From UBA4416 sp048498515 (GTDB taxonomy: Bacteria; Bacteroidota; Bacteroidia; B-17B0; Aurantibacillaceae), in the NCBI GenBank assembly GCA_048498515.1, contig JBEHXV010000001.1:1-64000 (forward strand): a stretch of DNA of 64,000 nt. Reading direction: 5' to 3'. Of the stretch, positions 1 through 9,027 are shown piece after piece; position 1 is the first letter of the stretch; every line of letters starts with the position of its first letter. The position numbers and the translations under genes are program-made. The notes below the pieces were generated by a model, which did no database searches, had not been told where the DNA came from, and saw only the letters and a list, made by a program, of their open reading frames with translations.

Positions 1-1543
1 AGGCATTACTGCATACAATGCTTACCATGGCGCCCGGCACACCGTGCCCGGTTGAATCGGCAGCCGCAATATAAACCCGGTCGTCGTGCGCATACATCCA
101 GTAAAAATCACCGGCTACAATATCCTTTGGCTGGTACAATACAAAATTACCCGGCAAATAACGGCTGATGTATTCCTGTGGCGGCAAAATGGCATTTTGC
201 AAACGCTTGGCATAGGTAATACTGTCAATAATTTCCTTTTGCTTAAGTTGCACCAGTTCTTTTTGGTACTCGGCTTCGTGGCGCTGCTGCTCCACCTCTT
301 CTTTTTGCTGGCTGATAATGTTACGCTGCTTTTGCGTGACCCTGAAACGGTTGAACATGAAAGCGGCAAACAAGGCCACAATGGCAAGTCCGCCATACAA
401 CGCAAAACGCTGGGTACGCTCCTGTTTTAACTGCGCAGCAGTGATCTTTTTTTCTTCGGCAACCTTCACGCTATCGGCTGCGGCCATTTTTTCGTATTCG
501 TACCTGAACTGGCTGCGGATGCTCTCCTTACGGGTTGTTTCGTTCGAAATGCTGTCCCTCATGGTAATGTAAAGCTCATACATTTCCAGTTCCTTGGCGG
601 TGTTGTGTTGATGCTTATAAATGTTTTTCAGCAAAAGTGCGTTTTCTCGGATCTTGTCGGGGTAGCCCAGTTCCTCTGCCAGAGCCATGCCACGGGAAGC
701 ATAAGCAAAAGCCTGGTCATACTTTCCCTCCTTTAAAGTGAGGTTGGCAATATTGTTAAGTGTGGCCGATACACCTTCCTTATCATTGATCTCTTCCTGT
801 ATAGCCAGTCCTTTGTTGTAATACAACAGAGCCTTCGAATAATCATTCAACTGATTGTAAACACCTCCAATGTTTGACAAGGTAATGGCTTCGGCTCCTC
901 GGTTGCCTATTTTTTTCTGTAGCTCCAGGCTGCTGTTGTAATAGGAGAGTGCTTTCCGGATATCACCCATCGTTTTATAGGTCAGTCCCAAATTATTAAG
1001 AGAGTTGGATTCCCCCAACCGGTCGCCAATCTCGGTTTGTATGGCAAGGCTTTTATTAAAAAACTCCAACGCCTTTTGCAGATCGCCCTGTTCGTAATAA
1101 ATGGTGCCCAGGTCGTTGAATGAAATGGACATGCCAACTTTATTTTTAAGCAACTGATTAATTTTAAGGCTTTGATGGTAACACTCCAGGGCTGTTTTTA
1201 TATCGCCGAGTTTGATGAGCGAATAACCTTTGTCGTTTAAGGTATTTGACAAATGTTTTAAGTAAAAACTACGCAATTTTTCATCCTTAATATCTTTTTC
1301 CAGGTTCCTCTCCGCAATGGCTTTCAGCTGCTCGTTATAGACAGGCCAGGCTTCCTCATCGGGCTCGGCTTCTATCATCTGGCTTAAAATGTGGCAGCGT
1401 GTTGTATCGTGCTTCGCGTTCTTTAAGAGCGTTTTAAGCGAATCCATGTTTTGTGCCGACGTATGTGTCCATGCCAAAACGCAAAAAAGAAAAACATAAT
1501 TCTTAATGCCGTTTATAATATGTTCAAACCAACTGCCTCTCAT
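1..1543 (-). CDS. TPR-repeat SpoIIE/PP2C-type serine phosphatase, C-terminus cut by window edge
   Basis: The frame starts at ATG 1543 and runs open for 514 codons off the left edge. A signal-like hydrophobic N-terminus is followed by about five tetratricopeptide repeats (residues ~85-300, with ALEFFNKSL- and ALSYYNSSL-type helices), one membrane span (~380-400), a Glu/Gln-rich coiled coil and the start of a SpoIIE phosphatase domain from ~436 (AKRLQNAILP, then PKDIVAGDFYW and ADSTGHGVPGAMVS, holding the metal-binding Asp/Gly residues). Such proteins dephosphorylate STAS anti-sigma antagonists in partner switching. The start overlaps the glycosyltransferase stop by 4 bp (ATGA), so it appears translationally coupled to the upstream sugar operon. 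The catalytic C-terminus lies outside the window. Confidence 0.9.
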   Translation of the reverse strand, partial: MRGSWFEHIINGIKNYVFLFCVLAWTHTSAQNMDSLKTLLKNAKHDTTRCHILSQMIEAEPDEEAWPVYNEQLKAIAERNLEKDIKDEKLRSFYLKHLSNTLNDKGYSLIKLGDIKTALECYHQSLKINQLLKNKVGMSISFNDLGTIYYEQGDLQKALEFFNKSLAIQTEIGDRLGESNSLNNLGLTYKTMGDIRKALSYYNSSLELQKKIGNRGAEAITLSNIGGVYNQLNDYSKALLYYNKGLAIQEEINDKEGVSATLNNIANLTLKEGKYDQAFAYASRGMALAEELGYPDKIRENALLLKNIYKHQHNTAKELEMYELYITMRDSISNETTRKESIRSQFRYEYEKMAAADSVKVAEEKKITAAQLKQERTQRFALYGGLAIVALFAAFMFNRFRVTQKQRNIISQQKEEVEQQRHEAEYQKELVQLKQKEIIDSITYAKRLQNAILPPQEYISRYLPGNFVLYQPKDIVAGDFYWMYAHDDRVYIAAADSTGHGVPGAMVSIVCSNA

Positions 1544-2697
1544 GATGGTTGCTTAGCACCAAACAACATGAGGTACTGATGTTTTATTTCCGCTAAGTTT
1601 AATTTGGATTGCATATAGGTTTCGCAGTTTTTACTCATGGCATCAAAACCTTCCTGGTCGAGAGCTGCAAGCTGTTTAATGGCTTCAACAAATTTTGCTT
1701 TGTTGTTCAGGGCAATATCAAAGCCAACGTTTTTAGCTTCAAGCCCTGTCCAGGGTGTTTGATTAGAAATAACAACCGGCCTTGCATTCGAAAATGTTTC
1801 GGCAATAATATGCCCAAAATTCTCGGTTTGGGTTGGCAATAATAACGCATGATAGCGGCTAATAGTGGTACCAATCTCCTCGGGTTTTAAAACCGATCTG
1901 TAAGTAAATGCAATATTGGCAGGCAGCGTTTTTGAGTTGGTTTCGCACAGGTTCCAGTAAGCTTCATCTTCCTTGGGGCCATATACATCAAATGTTATGG
2001 CGGCATTTTTAATTTCTTTCAACACCTCAATAGCAAAATTCAGGTTTTTAATATCAACCATCCTTGCAATAAAACACAGCTGCAACGATCCGGGCCGTTT
2101 CTCAATTGATTTAATTTCTCCGGCAAGAGCCGGTAGGTTCGATACTTGCGACAAGCGCGCATTTGCCCCTATTCTCTTTTTTATTTCGGTGGTTTCCTCT
2201 GCAGAGGTTGATTGCCAGTGAACATTTTTAAACAGGCCTGTAAGCTTTGCATACAGTAAAAACAATTGTTTTTTCAGCGGCTTTACCGCCAGTGCGCCAT
2301 CGCGTAACATACCGCGCGGAGCAAGCACGATGTTTGAACTAATCTTTCCCTGCTGTTTCCATTTTAGCGGGTAAATGGTAAATAACTTTGAGAACAGGCT
2401 GTTCAGATATAACCTCTCGTGTGTTGTATTCTGAATTAATTTTAAAATGAAACCCGCGTTCATGTTTTCAGGACTCACGTAAAAAACTTCCCGCCCTTCA
2501 AAATTTGTCCACTCATTGATCTTCACATTGCCATATGCCCTGTCCGACCTGAAGTCCCTGTCGGTGGTAATAATTTTAAAATTAAGCTCATTGCCCAGCT
2601 GTTTGGTTAAAGTAGCAACAGATTGTATAGGCCCGCCTGCCAGGTAACCCGGCAAAAACCAATCGCAGAGGATAAGTATGGTGGGCTTAGCAGTCAA
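1540..2697 (-). CDS. Glycosyltransferase family 4
   Basis: 385 residues with a GT-B fold layout. The N-terminal domain has the acceptor-side loop GYLAGGPIQS (residues ~17-26) and the C-terminal nucleotide-sugar domain has the family E-x7-E motif (TENFGHIIAE) followed by ARPVVIS. It probably transfers a sugar from a nucleotide donor during cell-surface polysaccharide assembly on the cytoplasmic side. It overlaps the asparagine synthase by 11 bp and the SpoIIE phosphatase gene by 4 bp, so the genes are expected to be co-transcribed. Donor and acceptor cannot be told from sequence. Confidence 0.88.
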   Translation of the reverse strand: MTAKPTILILCDWFLPGYLAGGPIQSVATLTKQLGNELNFKIITTDRDFRSDRAYGNVKINEWTNFEGREVFYVSPENMNAGFILKLIQNTTHERLYLNSLFSKLFTIYPLKWKQQGKISSNIVLAPRGMLRDGALAVKPLKKQLFLLYAKLTGLFKNVHWQSTSAEETTEIKKRIGANARLSQVSNLPALAGEIKSIEKRPGSLQLCFIARMVDIKNLNFAIEVLKEIKNAAITFDVYGPKEDEAYWNLCETNSKTLPANIAFTYRSVLKPEEIGTTISRYHALLLPTQTENFGHIIAETFSNARPVVISNQTPWTGLEAKNVGFDIALNNKAKFVEAIKQLAALDQEGFDAMSKNCETYMQSKLNLAEIKHQYLMLFGAKQPS

Positions 2698-4573
2698 TCT
2701 GTTGGGTGTTTATCCAGTTATTTAAAACCACAATGTGCCATACACGGCTCCAGGTAATTTTAGGGTCGTTGTTTAAAAAGCGGTTCCAGATGGACACTAC
2801 CGCTTCGCGGTTCACAAAGCTTCGCTTTGAGAATTGAACGATGTTCTCTTCACAAAAGCCACGCAGTTCATGCTTGAGCCAGTCTTTCCATGGCAGCGTA
2901 AAACCCATTTTAGGGCGGTTTACAATATCGCCCGGCAGCAAATCGCCTAAAGCATCAACCAGTATTTTTTTTGGCGTATGCGGGTATTTGTATTCGTCCT
3001 TCACACTCAGGGCAAACTCCACCAATTTGTAATCCAAAAAAGGTACCCGTACTTCCAGTGCCACTGCCATGCTCATTTGGTCGGCATCGCGTAGCAAAAC
3101 ATTTTGCATATAGGTTTGGATCTCGAACAGGGAAACACGGCTTAATTTATGTTGCTTATCTGTTTCGGTATTTTTGATGACAGCTTTAATAAAATGATCG
3201 GCATTAAAATTTTCCTTTAGCAGGCTGTCGTAATCTTTTTTATTGAAAAGCTTACGGTTTATGGGATAGGCATTCAATCCGCTAATGGTATCGAGGTTCA
3301 GGATCTCTGCCATCTTATCTCCCTGCACCGATTTTTGTTTTGCTGCCAGCACATTGCCTATTACCCCTTTAAAAGGAACAATGTTTAACCAGCTTTTCTT
3401 TTCCAGCTCTATATAGCGTTTAAAAATATCGTAGCCTGCAAAGAGCTCATCGCCACCCAGGCCCGACAAGGCCATGGTAATACCCGCATTTTTAGTTGCT
3501 TTGGACACGATGTAGCTGTTTGGCCCGTCGCCGCTTGGGTGATCCATAGCAGCTAAGGCTTGGGGCAATTGTTTTAAAAAATCGCCGGGCGTTAATTTTA
3601 TTTCGTGGTGTTGGGTATTAAATTTTTCAGCAATTTGTTTGGCATACTTTGCTTCGGAAAATTCGCTTTCATCAAAACTTACATTAAAGGTTTGCACTTT
3701 TTCCGACGATACTTTACTCATCAATCCAACCACGGCGCTGCTATCAATACCACCCGAAAGAAAAGCGCCAAAAGGCACATCAGCTACCAGGCGCCGCTCA
3801 ACGGCTCCGGTCAACAATTCATTTACTTTGCCGCAGGTTTCTTTGTAAGACAGGTCCTGTTTTGAAACTGCAAATTTGTTTACATCCCAGTACTTCGTAA
3901 TGGTCACATTGCTATTTTGCATTTCGAGCACATGGCCCGGCATAAGCATGAACACATCTTGCAGGATGGTATTGGGCGCATGAACCGTCGTATATTGCAG
4001 GTACTCGGCTACTGAACGTAAACTGATCTTATTGTCTGTTAAGCCCGATTTGATGATGGCCCGAATTTCGGAAGCAAATACCAGTGCACTATCTTTATAG
4101 GCATAATACAAAGGTTTAATTCCCATGCGGTCTCTGGCAATAGTCAGTTTTTTTTCAAGCGTATCCCAAATAGCGAAGGCGTACATGCCATTAAAACGCT
4201 GCAGGCAGTCATTACCCCAGCGTAAAAAAGCAGCCAAAATAACTTCGGTATCGGTATTGGTTTTAAAAAAGTACGGTAATTCTTTTGAGCCATGTTGCGA
4301 ACGTTGCAACTCCAGTTTCAGTTCTTTGTAATTGTACAGCTCGCCATTGTATACCATCACGTAACGGCCATCCTGCGATACAAAAGGCTGGTTTCCGGCT
4401 TCGGAAAGATCGATGATGGACAAACGCCTGTGGCCAAAATAACAATGCGCGTCGTTCCAATTGCCCTGCGAGTTGGGGCCGCGGTGCGCAATGGCATCGG
4501 TCATTTGTTGAATGGATGCACTGTAGTGTGAATTGGTTTCTTTTTGGTTTACGATGCCTGCAATACCACACAT
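2687..4573 (-). CDS. asnB: Asparagine synthase (glutamine-hydrolysing)
   Basis: 628 residues, the usual length. The N-terminus is MCGIAGIV, so Cys2 becomes the glutaminase nucleophile after Met removal; RGPNSQG and the YNGELYNY segment complete the class II amidotransferase domain. The synthetase half has the ATP-pyrophosphatase loop LSGGIDSS (~270) and SGLGGDELFAGY. The family makes asparagine from aspartate, glutamine and ATP, but copies inside polysaccharide clusters often amidate sugar uronates or are of unknown role. Here it lies 3 bp after an epimerase and overlaps a glycosyltransferase, which favours a cell-surface role in addition to, or instead of, asparagine supply. Confidence 0.93.
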   Translation of the reverse strand: MCGIAGIVNQKETNSHYSASIQQMTDAIAHRGPNSQGNWNDAHCYFGHRRLSIIDLSEAGNQPFVSQDGRYVMVYNGELYNYKELKLELQRSQHGSKELPYFFKTNTDTEVILAAFLRWGNDCLQRFNGMYAFAIWDTLEKKLTIARDRMGIKPLYYAYKDSALVFASEIRAIIKSGLTDNKISLRSVAEYLQYTTVHAPNTILQDVFMLMPGHVLEMQNSNVTITKYWDVNKFAVSKQDLSYKETCGKVNELLTGAVERRLVADVPFGAFLSGGIDSSAVVGLMSKVSSEKVQTFNVSFDESEFSEAKYAKQIAEKFNTQHHEIKLTPGDFLKQLPQALAAMDHPSGDGPNSYIVSKATKNAGITMALSGLGGDELFAGYDIFKRYIELEKKSWLNIVPFKGVIGNVLAAKQKSVQGDKMAEILNLDTISGLNAYPINRKLFNKKDYDSLLKENFNADHFIKAVIKNTETDKQHKLSRVSLFEIQTYMQNVLLRDADQMSMAVALEVRVPFLDYKLVEFALSVKDEYKYPHTPKKILVDALGDLLPGDIVNRPKMGFTLPWKDWLKHELRGFCEENIVQFSKRSFVNREAVVSIWNRFLNNDPKITWSRVWHIVVLNNWINTQQIDC

Positions 4574-4576
4574 AGC

Positions 4577-5524
4577 TTATAAACCAATTGATTGAAGGTA
4601 TTTTTTATTGCTCATCATGGCTTTCACGCCCTCTTCCAGCGATACCAGCTCTCTTCCAAGGATCTCGCGCATCTTTTGATTATCGGGCTGGCGGCGGGTC
4701 ATATCACCTTCCTTCAATGGCGGCAAGTGTACAATTTTTGATTTGCTGTTGGTTAAACGAATCACCAGCTGCGCCAGTTCCAGCACCGTGGTCACTTTGT
4801 CGCAGCCAATATTGATGACATCATTCTCCAATAATTTTTTATTCATGATGGTAATGCAGGTGGCTACTGTATCATCTACAAAGGTAAAGGTACGGGTTTG
4901 AGAGCCATCACCGTATATGGTAATATCCTGGTTTTTTAGGGCGGCGGCCAAAAAGCGTGACACCACAAAATCGGTGCTTTGGTTTGGCCCGTAAGTATTG
5001 AAGAAACGGAAGATGGTATAGGCCAGGCCATATTCCTGTTGAAAGCTTCGAAAAAAACATTCGCCCACATTTTTTACCACCGCGTAAGGCACGCGTGAGT
5101 TTAAAGGGGTGCGATGCTCATGCTGCGGCAACTCAACCGGTTCGCCATACACTTCGGATGAAGAGGAGAAAAACACATGCTTAACCGAAGAGTTTTTGGA
5201 AAGGTTTAAAATATGCTTGATGCCTGAAATATCATCGAGTACGCTCACCGGGTTTTCCTGGGTTCTGATAACACCAACAACAGCGGCAAAGTGAAACACG
5301 TAATGAAAATTATAGGCCAGCATGATGGAGGAAATATCCCTGTAATCGTTCACATCGGCTTTAATGAATTTCCAGTTTTCAAATTCGGGAGAAGGTAGTT
5401 TTGATAAAAATCCGGTCGACAGGTTATCAACCACCACCACAAAATTATTCTTGTCTTTAATGAGTTGTTCAACCAATGCGCCGCCAACATTTCCGGCGCC
5501 TCCCGTTACTAAAATCTTATTCAT
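4577..5524 (-). CDS. NAD-dependent sugar epimerase/dehydratase (extended SDR)
   Basis: 315 residues. The N-terminal Rossmann motif reads TGGAGNVGGA, a variant of the usual TGGAGFIGS. The SSSSEVYG segment supplies the catalytic Ser/Thr region and YAVVK is the YxxxK catalytic motif; RFFNTYGP follows. These are features of the UDP-glucose 4-epimerase/dTDP-glucose 4,6-dehydratase family. It is the first gene of a tight minus-strand operon with asnB, a glycosyltransferase and the TPR phosphatase. Substrate is unknown. The start ATG at 5524 lies 88 bp from the divergent argS start. Confidence 0.88.
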   Translation of the reverse strand: MNKILVTGGAGNVGGALVEQLIKDKNNFVVVVDNLSTGFLSKLPSPEFENWKFIKADVNDYRDISSIMLAYNFHYVFHFAAVVGVIRTQENPVSVLDDISGIKHILNLSKNSSVKHVFFSSSSEVYGEPVELPQHEHRTPLNSRVPYAVVKNVGECFFRSFQQEYGLAYTIFRFFNTYGPNQSTDFVVSRFLAAALKNQDITIYGDGSQTRTFTFVDDTVATCITIMNKKLLENDVINIGCDKVTTVLELAQLVIRLTNSKSKIVHLPPLKEGDMTRRQPDNQKMREILGRELVSLEEGVKAMMSNKKYLQSIGL

Positions 5525-5600
5525 AAATATTAAAGAATTATAGAACGAAGATACTATAATTACCGCAATTATATAGCCTCCAAAAGTTTAAATTAATATG

Positions 5601-5608
5601 TATTTTTG
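5601..5608 (+). promoter_or_regulatory. Putative Bacteroidota -7 box (TATTTTTG) for argS
   Basis: The octamer matches TAnnTTTG and ends only 4 bases before ATG 5613, so transcription should begin at or next to the start codon. It also decides the start: an upstream in-frame ATG at 5598 would lie before the transcript begins. No clear -33 TTG is visible. Confidence 0.55.
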
Positions 5609-5612
5609 CCGC

Positions 5613-7403
5613 ATGAATATTGAGCATTTTTTATCTTCCATCATATCGGGTCTTGTGAATGAATTATTTGGTTTAATAAGCAATCCGGGCGAAATTATCC
5701 TTCAAAAAACAAAGAAAGAATTTGAGGGCGATTATACCCTGGTAACCTTCCCTTATATTAAAGCCGCGAAGGCTACGCCCGAAAAAACCGGTGAGCTAAT
5801 TGGTGAAGCCCTTTTAAAAGCCAACCCGGGTATTTCGGCTTACAATGTGGTGAAAGGCTTTTTGAACATTTCCCTCTCAAACGATCTGTGGCTCAATCAA
5901 TTCAAAGATATGTCGAAGGACAAACAGCATGGGCTTAAAGCTGCCAACAGCAGCGGCCGCCAGATCATGCTGGAATATTCTTCGCCTAATACCAACAAGC
6001 CACTGCATTTGGGGCATGTGCGGAATAATTTATTAGGTTACTCGGTAGCCACAATCTTAAAAACACAGGGACACGAGGTCATTAAAGTTAATTTGGTGAA
6101 CGACCGTGGGATCCATATCTGCAAAAGCATGATTGCCTGGAAATTATTTGGCAATGGCGAAACGCCTCAATCAAGCGGCATGAAAGGCGATCACCTGGTT
6201 GGAAAATATTACGTGGAGTTTGACAAAGCGTATAAAAAAGAAATTCAAAGCTTAATGGATGGTGGTGCCACCAAAGAAGAAGCGGAAAAGCAGGCTCCTA
6301 TCATGCTGCAAACCCAGGAAATGCTGTTGAAATGGGAAGCCGGCGACCCCGACACCATTGCCCTTTGGAAGATGATGAATGGCTGGGTGTATGATGGCTT
6401 TGCGGTATCGTACAAAAAACTGGGTGTTGATTTTGACAAATATTACTACGAAAGCAATACCTATTTGTTGGGTAAAGAAGTAGTACAGGAAGGCCTGGAA
6501 AAAAAGGTATTTTACAAAAAAGAAAATAACAGCGTGGCCATTGACCTCACAGCCGATAAGCTGGATGAGAAAATAGTACTGCGCAGCGACGGCACCTCGG
6601 TTTACATTACACAGGATATGGGAACGGCCATTGAGCGTTTCAAGGAATTTCCAAAGATCAGCCAGATGATCTATACCGTAGGTAACGAGCAGGACTACCA
6701 CTTTAAAGTATTGTTTAAAATCCTTGAGAAACTGGGTTATGGCTGGGCCAAAGAGTGTTTCCATTTATCGTACGGCATGGTGGAATTGCCCGAAGGGAAA
6801 ATGAAAAGCCGAGAGGGCACCGTGGTTGACGCTGATGACCTGATGGATGGCATGGTTGAAACAGCCAAAGAAACTACGGAAGCTTCAGGAAAAATAGAGC
6901 ATTTTTTACCCGAAGAAAAAGAGAAGCTGTTTAATACCATTGGTATGGGTGCCTTGAAATATTTTATTTTAAAAGTTGACCCAAAAAAGAAAATGCTCTT
7001 CGATCCTAAGGAAAGTATTGACCTGCATGGTAATACCGGCCCTTTTATTCAGTACGCACACGCACGGATCAAATCCATCTTAAGAGACTATAACAAGGAT
7101 ACGCAATCCATCTCTGTGTCGGATACCATACCGTTCCATGAAAAAGAAAGAGAGTTGATTAAGCTGCAGTACGATTTTCCAAAAATACTGGAGGAAGCAG
7201 CCGAAACTTACAATCCTGCCGTGGTAGCCAATTACACTTACGAGCTGGCCAAATTGTTCAATCAGTTCTATAACGAATGTTCTGTTTTAAAAGAGGAGAA
7301 TGTTTCTATTAAAGAATTCAGGATCAAACTGATTGAAACAACGGCTCAGATCATTAAAGAAGGGATGTTGTGCCTGGGTATTGAGGTTCCGGAAAGGATG
7401 TAA
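5613..7403 (+). CDS. argS: Arginyl-tRNA synthetase
   Basis: 596 residues from the chosen start, matching the family length. It charges tRNA-Arg with arginine in the cytoplasm. Visible features are the N-terminal Add-1 domain, the class I HIGH signature as HLGH (~132-135, within NKPLHLGHVRNN), the KMSKS-equivalent GKMKSREGT, and a C-terminal DALR-type anticodon-binding helix bundle ending GIEVPERM. An in-frame ATG five codons upstream (5598) is rejected because a -7 promoter box lies between it and ATG 5613. The gene is convergent with the tape-measure-domain gene, with only 4 bp between stops. Confidence 0.97.
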   Translation: MNIEHFLSSIISGLVNELFGLISNPGEIILQKTKKEFEGDYTLVTFPYIKAAKATPEKTGELIGEALLKANPGISAYNVVKGFLNISLSNDLWLNQFKDMSKDKQHGLKAANSSGRQIMLEYSSPNTNKPLHLGHVRNNLLGYSVATILKTQGHEVIKVNLVNDRGIHICKSMIAWKLFGNGETPQSSGMKGDHLVGKYYVEFDKAYKKEIQSLMDGGATKEEAEKQAPIMLQTQEMLLKWEAGDPDTIALWKMMNGWVYDGFAVSYKKLGVDFDKYYYESNTYLLGKEVVQEGLEKKVFYKKENNSVAIDLTADKLDEKIVLRSDGTSVYITQDMGTAIERFKEFPKISQMIYTVGNEQDYHFKVLFKILEKLGYGWAKECFHLSYGMVELPEGKMKSREGTVVDADDLMDGMVETAKETTEASGKIEHFLPEEKEKLFNTIGMGALKYFILKVDPKKKMLFDPKESIDLHGNTGPFIQYAHARIKSILRDYNKDTQSISVSDTIPFHEKERELIKLQYDFPKILEEAAETYNPAVVANYTYELAKLFNQFYNECSVLKEENVSIKEFRIKLIETTAQIIKEGMLCLGIEVPERM

Positions 7404-7407
7404 TGCC

Positions 7408-7929
7408 TCAGTAAAACCAATTCACGTGCAATGGCTTTGGCATCCAGGGGAATTTAATAACAGAGTAGGAAAAAGGAGAGTGCTGAAGCAATGCATCATA
7501 CGGTTTTCTTTCCACCATTAATTCCCATTTGTCCTCCTGCTCAACCAACAGCCCGTTTCTCACCAACCAATTGCCCCTGAAACCCGCTATTGACGTTGAG
7601 CCGCACTCAGGCCAATGAGTCATAACCGACCTAATCAAAGTTTCGATGAGTTGCTTTTTCTCGTTGGAGATGTTGATGCCGTATTCAATTTCATGGGATA
7701 GCTCCATACCACACAACAGCTTATTAAGCACCAGGTCGGGATCCTGTGATATTTCGTGACCAGTGACCAGGTAGTGCAGGTAATGCGTTGCGGCTTCCCG
7801 GGCGTCTTCATTATTAAATTTCTGATCCGTCAACAAGCCAAGCTTTTGAAAAAGCATTATAAGATAACCTTGCAGAAGCACCAGGCCTGCATTTCTTACC
7901 ATTATTCCGGTTGGGTGTTTATTTTCCAT
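7408..7929 (-). CDS. Stand-alone C-terminal domain of a contractile injection system tape-measure-type protein (CIS_TMP)
   Basis: 173 residues resembling the C-terminal end of the family called contractile injection system tape measure protein. Recognisable family-like blocks are NAGLVLLQGYL (~13-23), a HYLHYLVTG block, LNKLLCGME, HWPECGSTS followed by GFRGNWLVRNGLL, and VERKPYDALL with the terminal IKFPWMPKPL. Family members are usually several hundred to over a thousand residues; only this end is present. The start ATG at 7929 overlaps the upstream tube gene by 11 bp, so the two are probably translationally coupled. No sheath, baseplate, spike, cap or AAA+ gene lies nearby. It could be a relic or a small working module. 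The family call is from motif memory. Confidence 0.75.
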   Translation of the reverse strand: MENKHPTGIMVRNAGLVLLQGYLIMLFQKLGLLTDQKFNNEDAREAATHYLHYLVTGHEISQDPDLVLNKLLCGMELSHEIEYGINISNEKKQLIETLIRSVMTHWPECGSTSIAGFRGNWLVRNGLLVEQEDKWELMVERKPYDALLQHSPFSYSVIKFPWMPKPLHVNWFY

Positions 7930-8386
7930 TGTTCATTGTTAGTTGTTCGTAGGCTATTTCAATTGATTCGATGGCAACCTCATTTCCATCCGATTTAAGG
8001 GTCGGGGCGCTGATCTTGGTGATCCAGGCATTATTGAGCTGCCATTGCGTGGTTACTTCACTTTTTTCATTGGTTAATTTTATAATGATCGTGTAACGTG
8101 ATATAGTATTCATTGTTACCTGCGAATACCAGCTCCAAAAGGCATTGTCCTTTACAAACACGCCCCTTTTCAAGGTAACGTTCCCAATCTTTGAAATAGC
8201 AGGCATGTGTATGGTTGCATAGGAAGGACTGTTGCTGTTACGGTAATCAATCACCTGGTTTTCCGCATCCATTCCCGAAACCTGCTGAAAGGGAATATTT
8301 GTCACTCCATTTCCAAAGTCGACTAAAAATGTGAAGGTGGGCAAAGGCCATGTGACACCTTCTTGAGGACTATCATTTAACGGCAT
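7919..8386 (-). CDS. Phage tail tube-like protein (T4 gp19 family / eCIS inner tube)
   Basis: 155 residues, close to the usual ~145-150 of gp19-type tube subunits. The N-terminus FTFLVDFGNG, the FQQVSGMD block, a central I-x-KIGNVTLKRGVF segment and FWSWYSQV follow the tube-protein order (beta-sandwich subunits that stack as hexamers in contractile tails). It is the first gene of a two-gene minus-strand unit with the tape-measure-domain gene and is divergent from the DUF4287/SRPBCC gene with 82 bp between. In ordinary eCIS loci one or more tube genes accompany sheath and baseplate genes; none are here. Confidence 0.82.
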   Translation of the reverse strand: MPLNDSPQEGVTWPLPTFTFLVDFGNGVTNIPFQQVSGMDAENQVIDYRNSNSPSYATIHMPAISKIGNVTLKRGVFVKDNAFWSWYSQVTMNTISRYTIIIKLTNEKSEVTTQWQLNNAWITKISAPTLKSDGNEVAIESIEIAYEQLTMNNGK

Positions 8387-8468
8387 AGCTTATTGTTTTT
8401 ACACTTAAATATACAAATATTATAGAGTAAAGAAAGTATATTTGTTTAGTGTTTGATATATGATTTAA

Positions 8469-9023
8469 ATGGCAGCAGAAAGAAACATCATTACCGATAA
8501 GCTGGTGGTGGCAAAAACCGGAAAAACCATGGAAGACTGGTTCCTGTACCTTGACAAAAAAGGCGCAAAAAAGCTGAGCCATCCCGATGTGTTTAATCTC
8601 ATTAGCACTACAAAAGGCCTGGAACCTTTAGGGCAATGGAACCAAAACCTGCTGGCTACAAGCTATGGATGGAGCCGCGGTTTGAGGGAGCGTGGACAAA
8701 AAGGCGATGAGTTTGAAGTAAGTGTCAGCAAAACCATTAACGTTCCTTTACCCATCCTTTATTCCTCTTTTGCAAACGATGCCTTACGCAAAAAGTGGCT
8801 TAAGGAAAAGATCGTCATCCGAAAAGCAACCGAAAATAAATCGGCCCGCGTAACCTGGGCTGACGAAACAACCAGCCTGAGCATTGATTTTTATACCAAA
8901 GGAACCGACAAATCACAGATCGTTGTTCAGCATCAAAAGATCCCTGATTCGAAAATGGCGGCTGAAATGAAAGTGTTTTGGGCTGAAAAGCTTAATGATT
9001 TAAAAAAAATGCTGGAAGAATAA
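8469..9023 (+). CDS. DUF4287-like N-terminus fused to SRPBCC (AHSA1-like) domain
   Basis: 184 residues. The first ~75 residues (ITDKLVVAKTGKTMEDW, then YGWSRGLRERGQ) resemble the DUF4287 helical domain; the rest (KTINVPLPILYSSFAND, RKKWL, ARVTWADETTSLSIDF) looks like a START/SRPBCC ligand-binding fold of the AHSA1 type. Function is not known. A TATATTTG box at 8437-8444 gives a leader of about 20 bases before ATG 8469. The gene is convergent with the beta-helix lipoprotein gene, with stops 4 bp apart. Confidence 0.75.
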   Translation: MAAERNIITDKLVVAKTGKTMEDWFLYLDKKGAKKLSHPDVFNLISTTKGLEPLGQWNQNLLATSYGWSRGLRERGQKGDEFEVSVSKTINVPLPILYSSFANDALRKKWLKEKIVIRKATENKSARVTWADETTSLSIDFYTKGTDKSQIVVQHQKIPDSKMAAEMKVFWAEKLNDLKKMLEE

Positions 9024-9027
9024 AACA

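Noticed and set aside
86..430. Open frame of 114 codons on the plus strand
   Set aside because: It is antisense to the TPR-SpoIIE phosphatase, whose reverse-strand frame has clear TPR and phosphatase motifs.
5598..5612. Upstream ATG for argS (five extra residues)
   Set aside because: A TATTTTTG promoter box lies between it and ATG 5613, so the transcript would begin after it.
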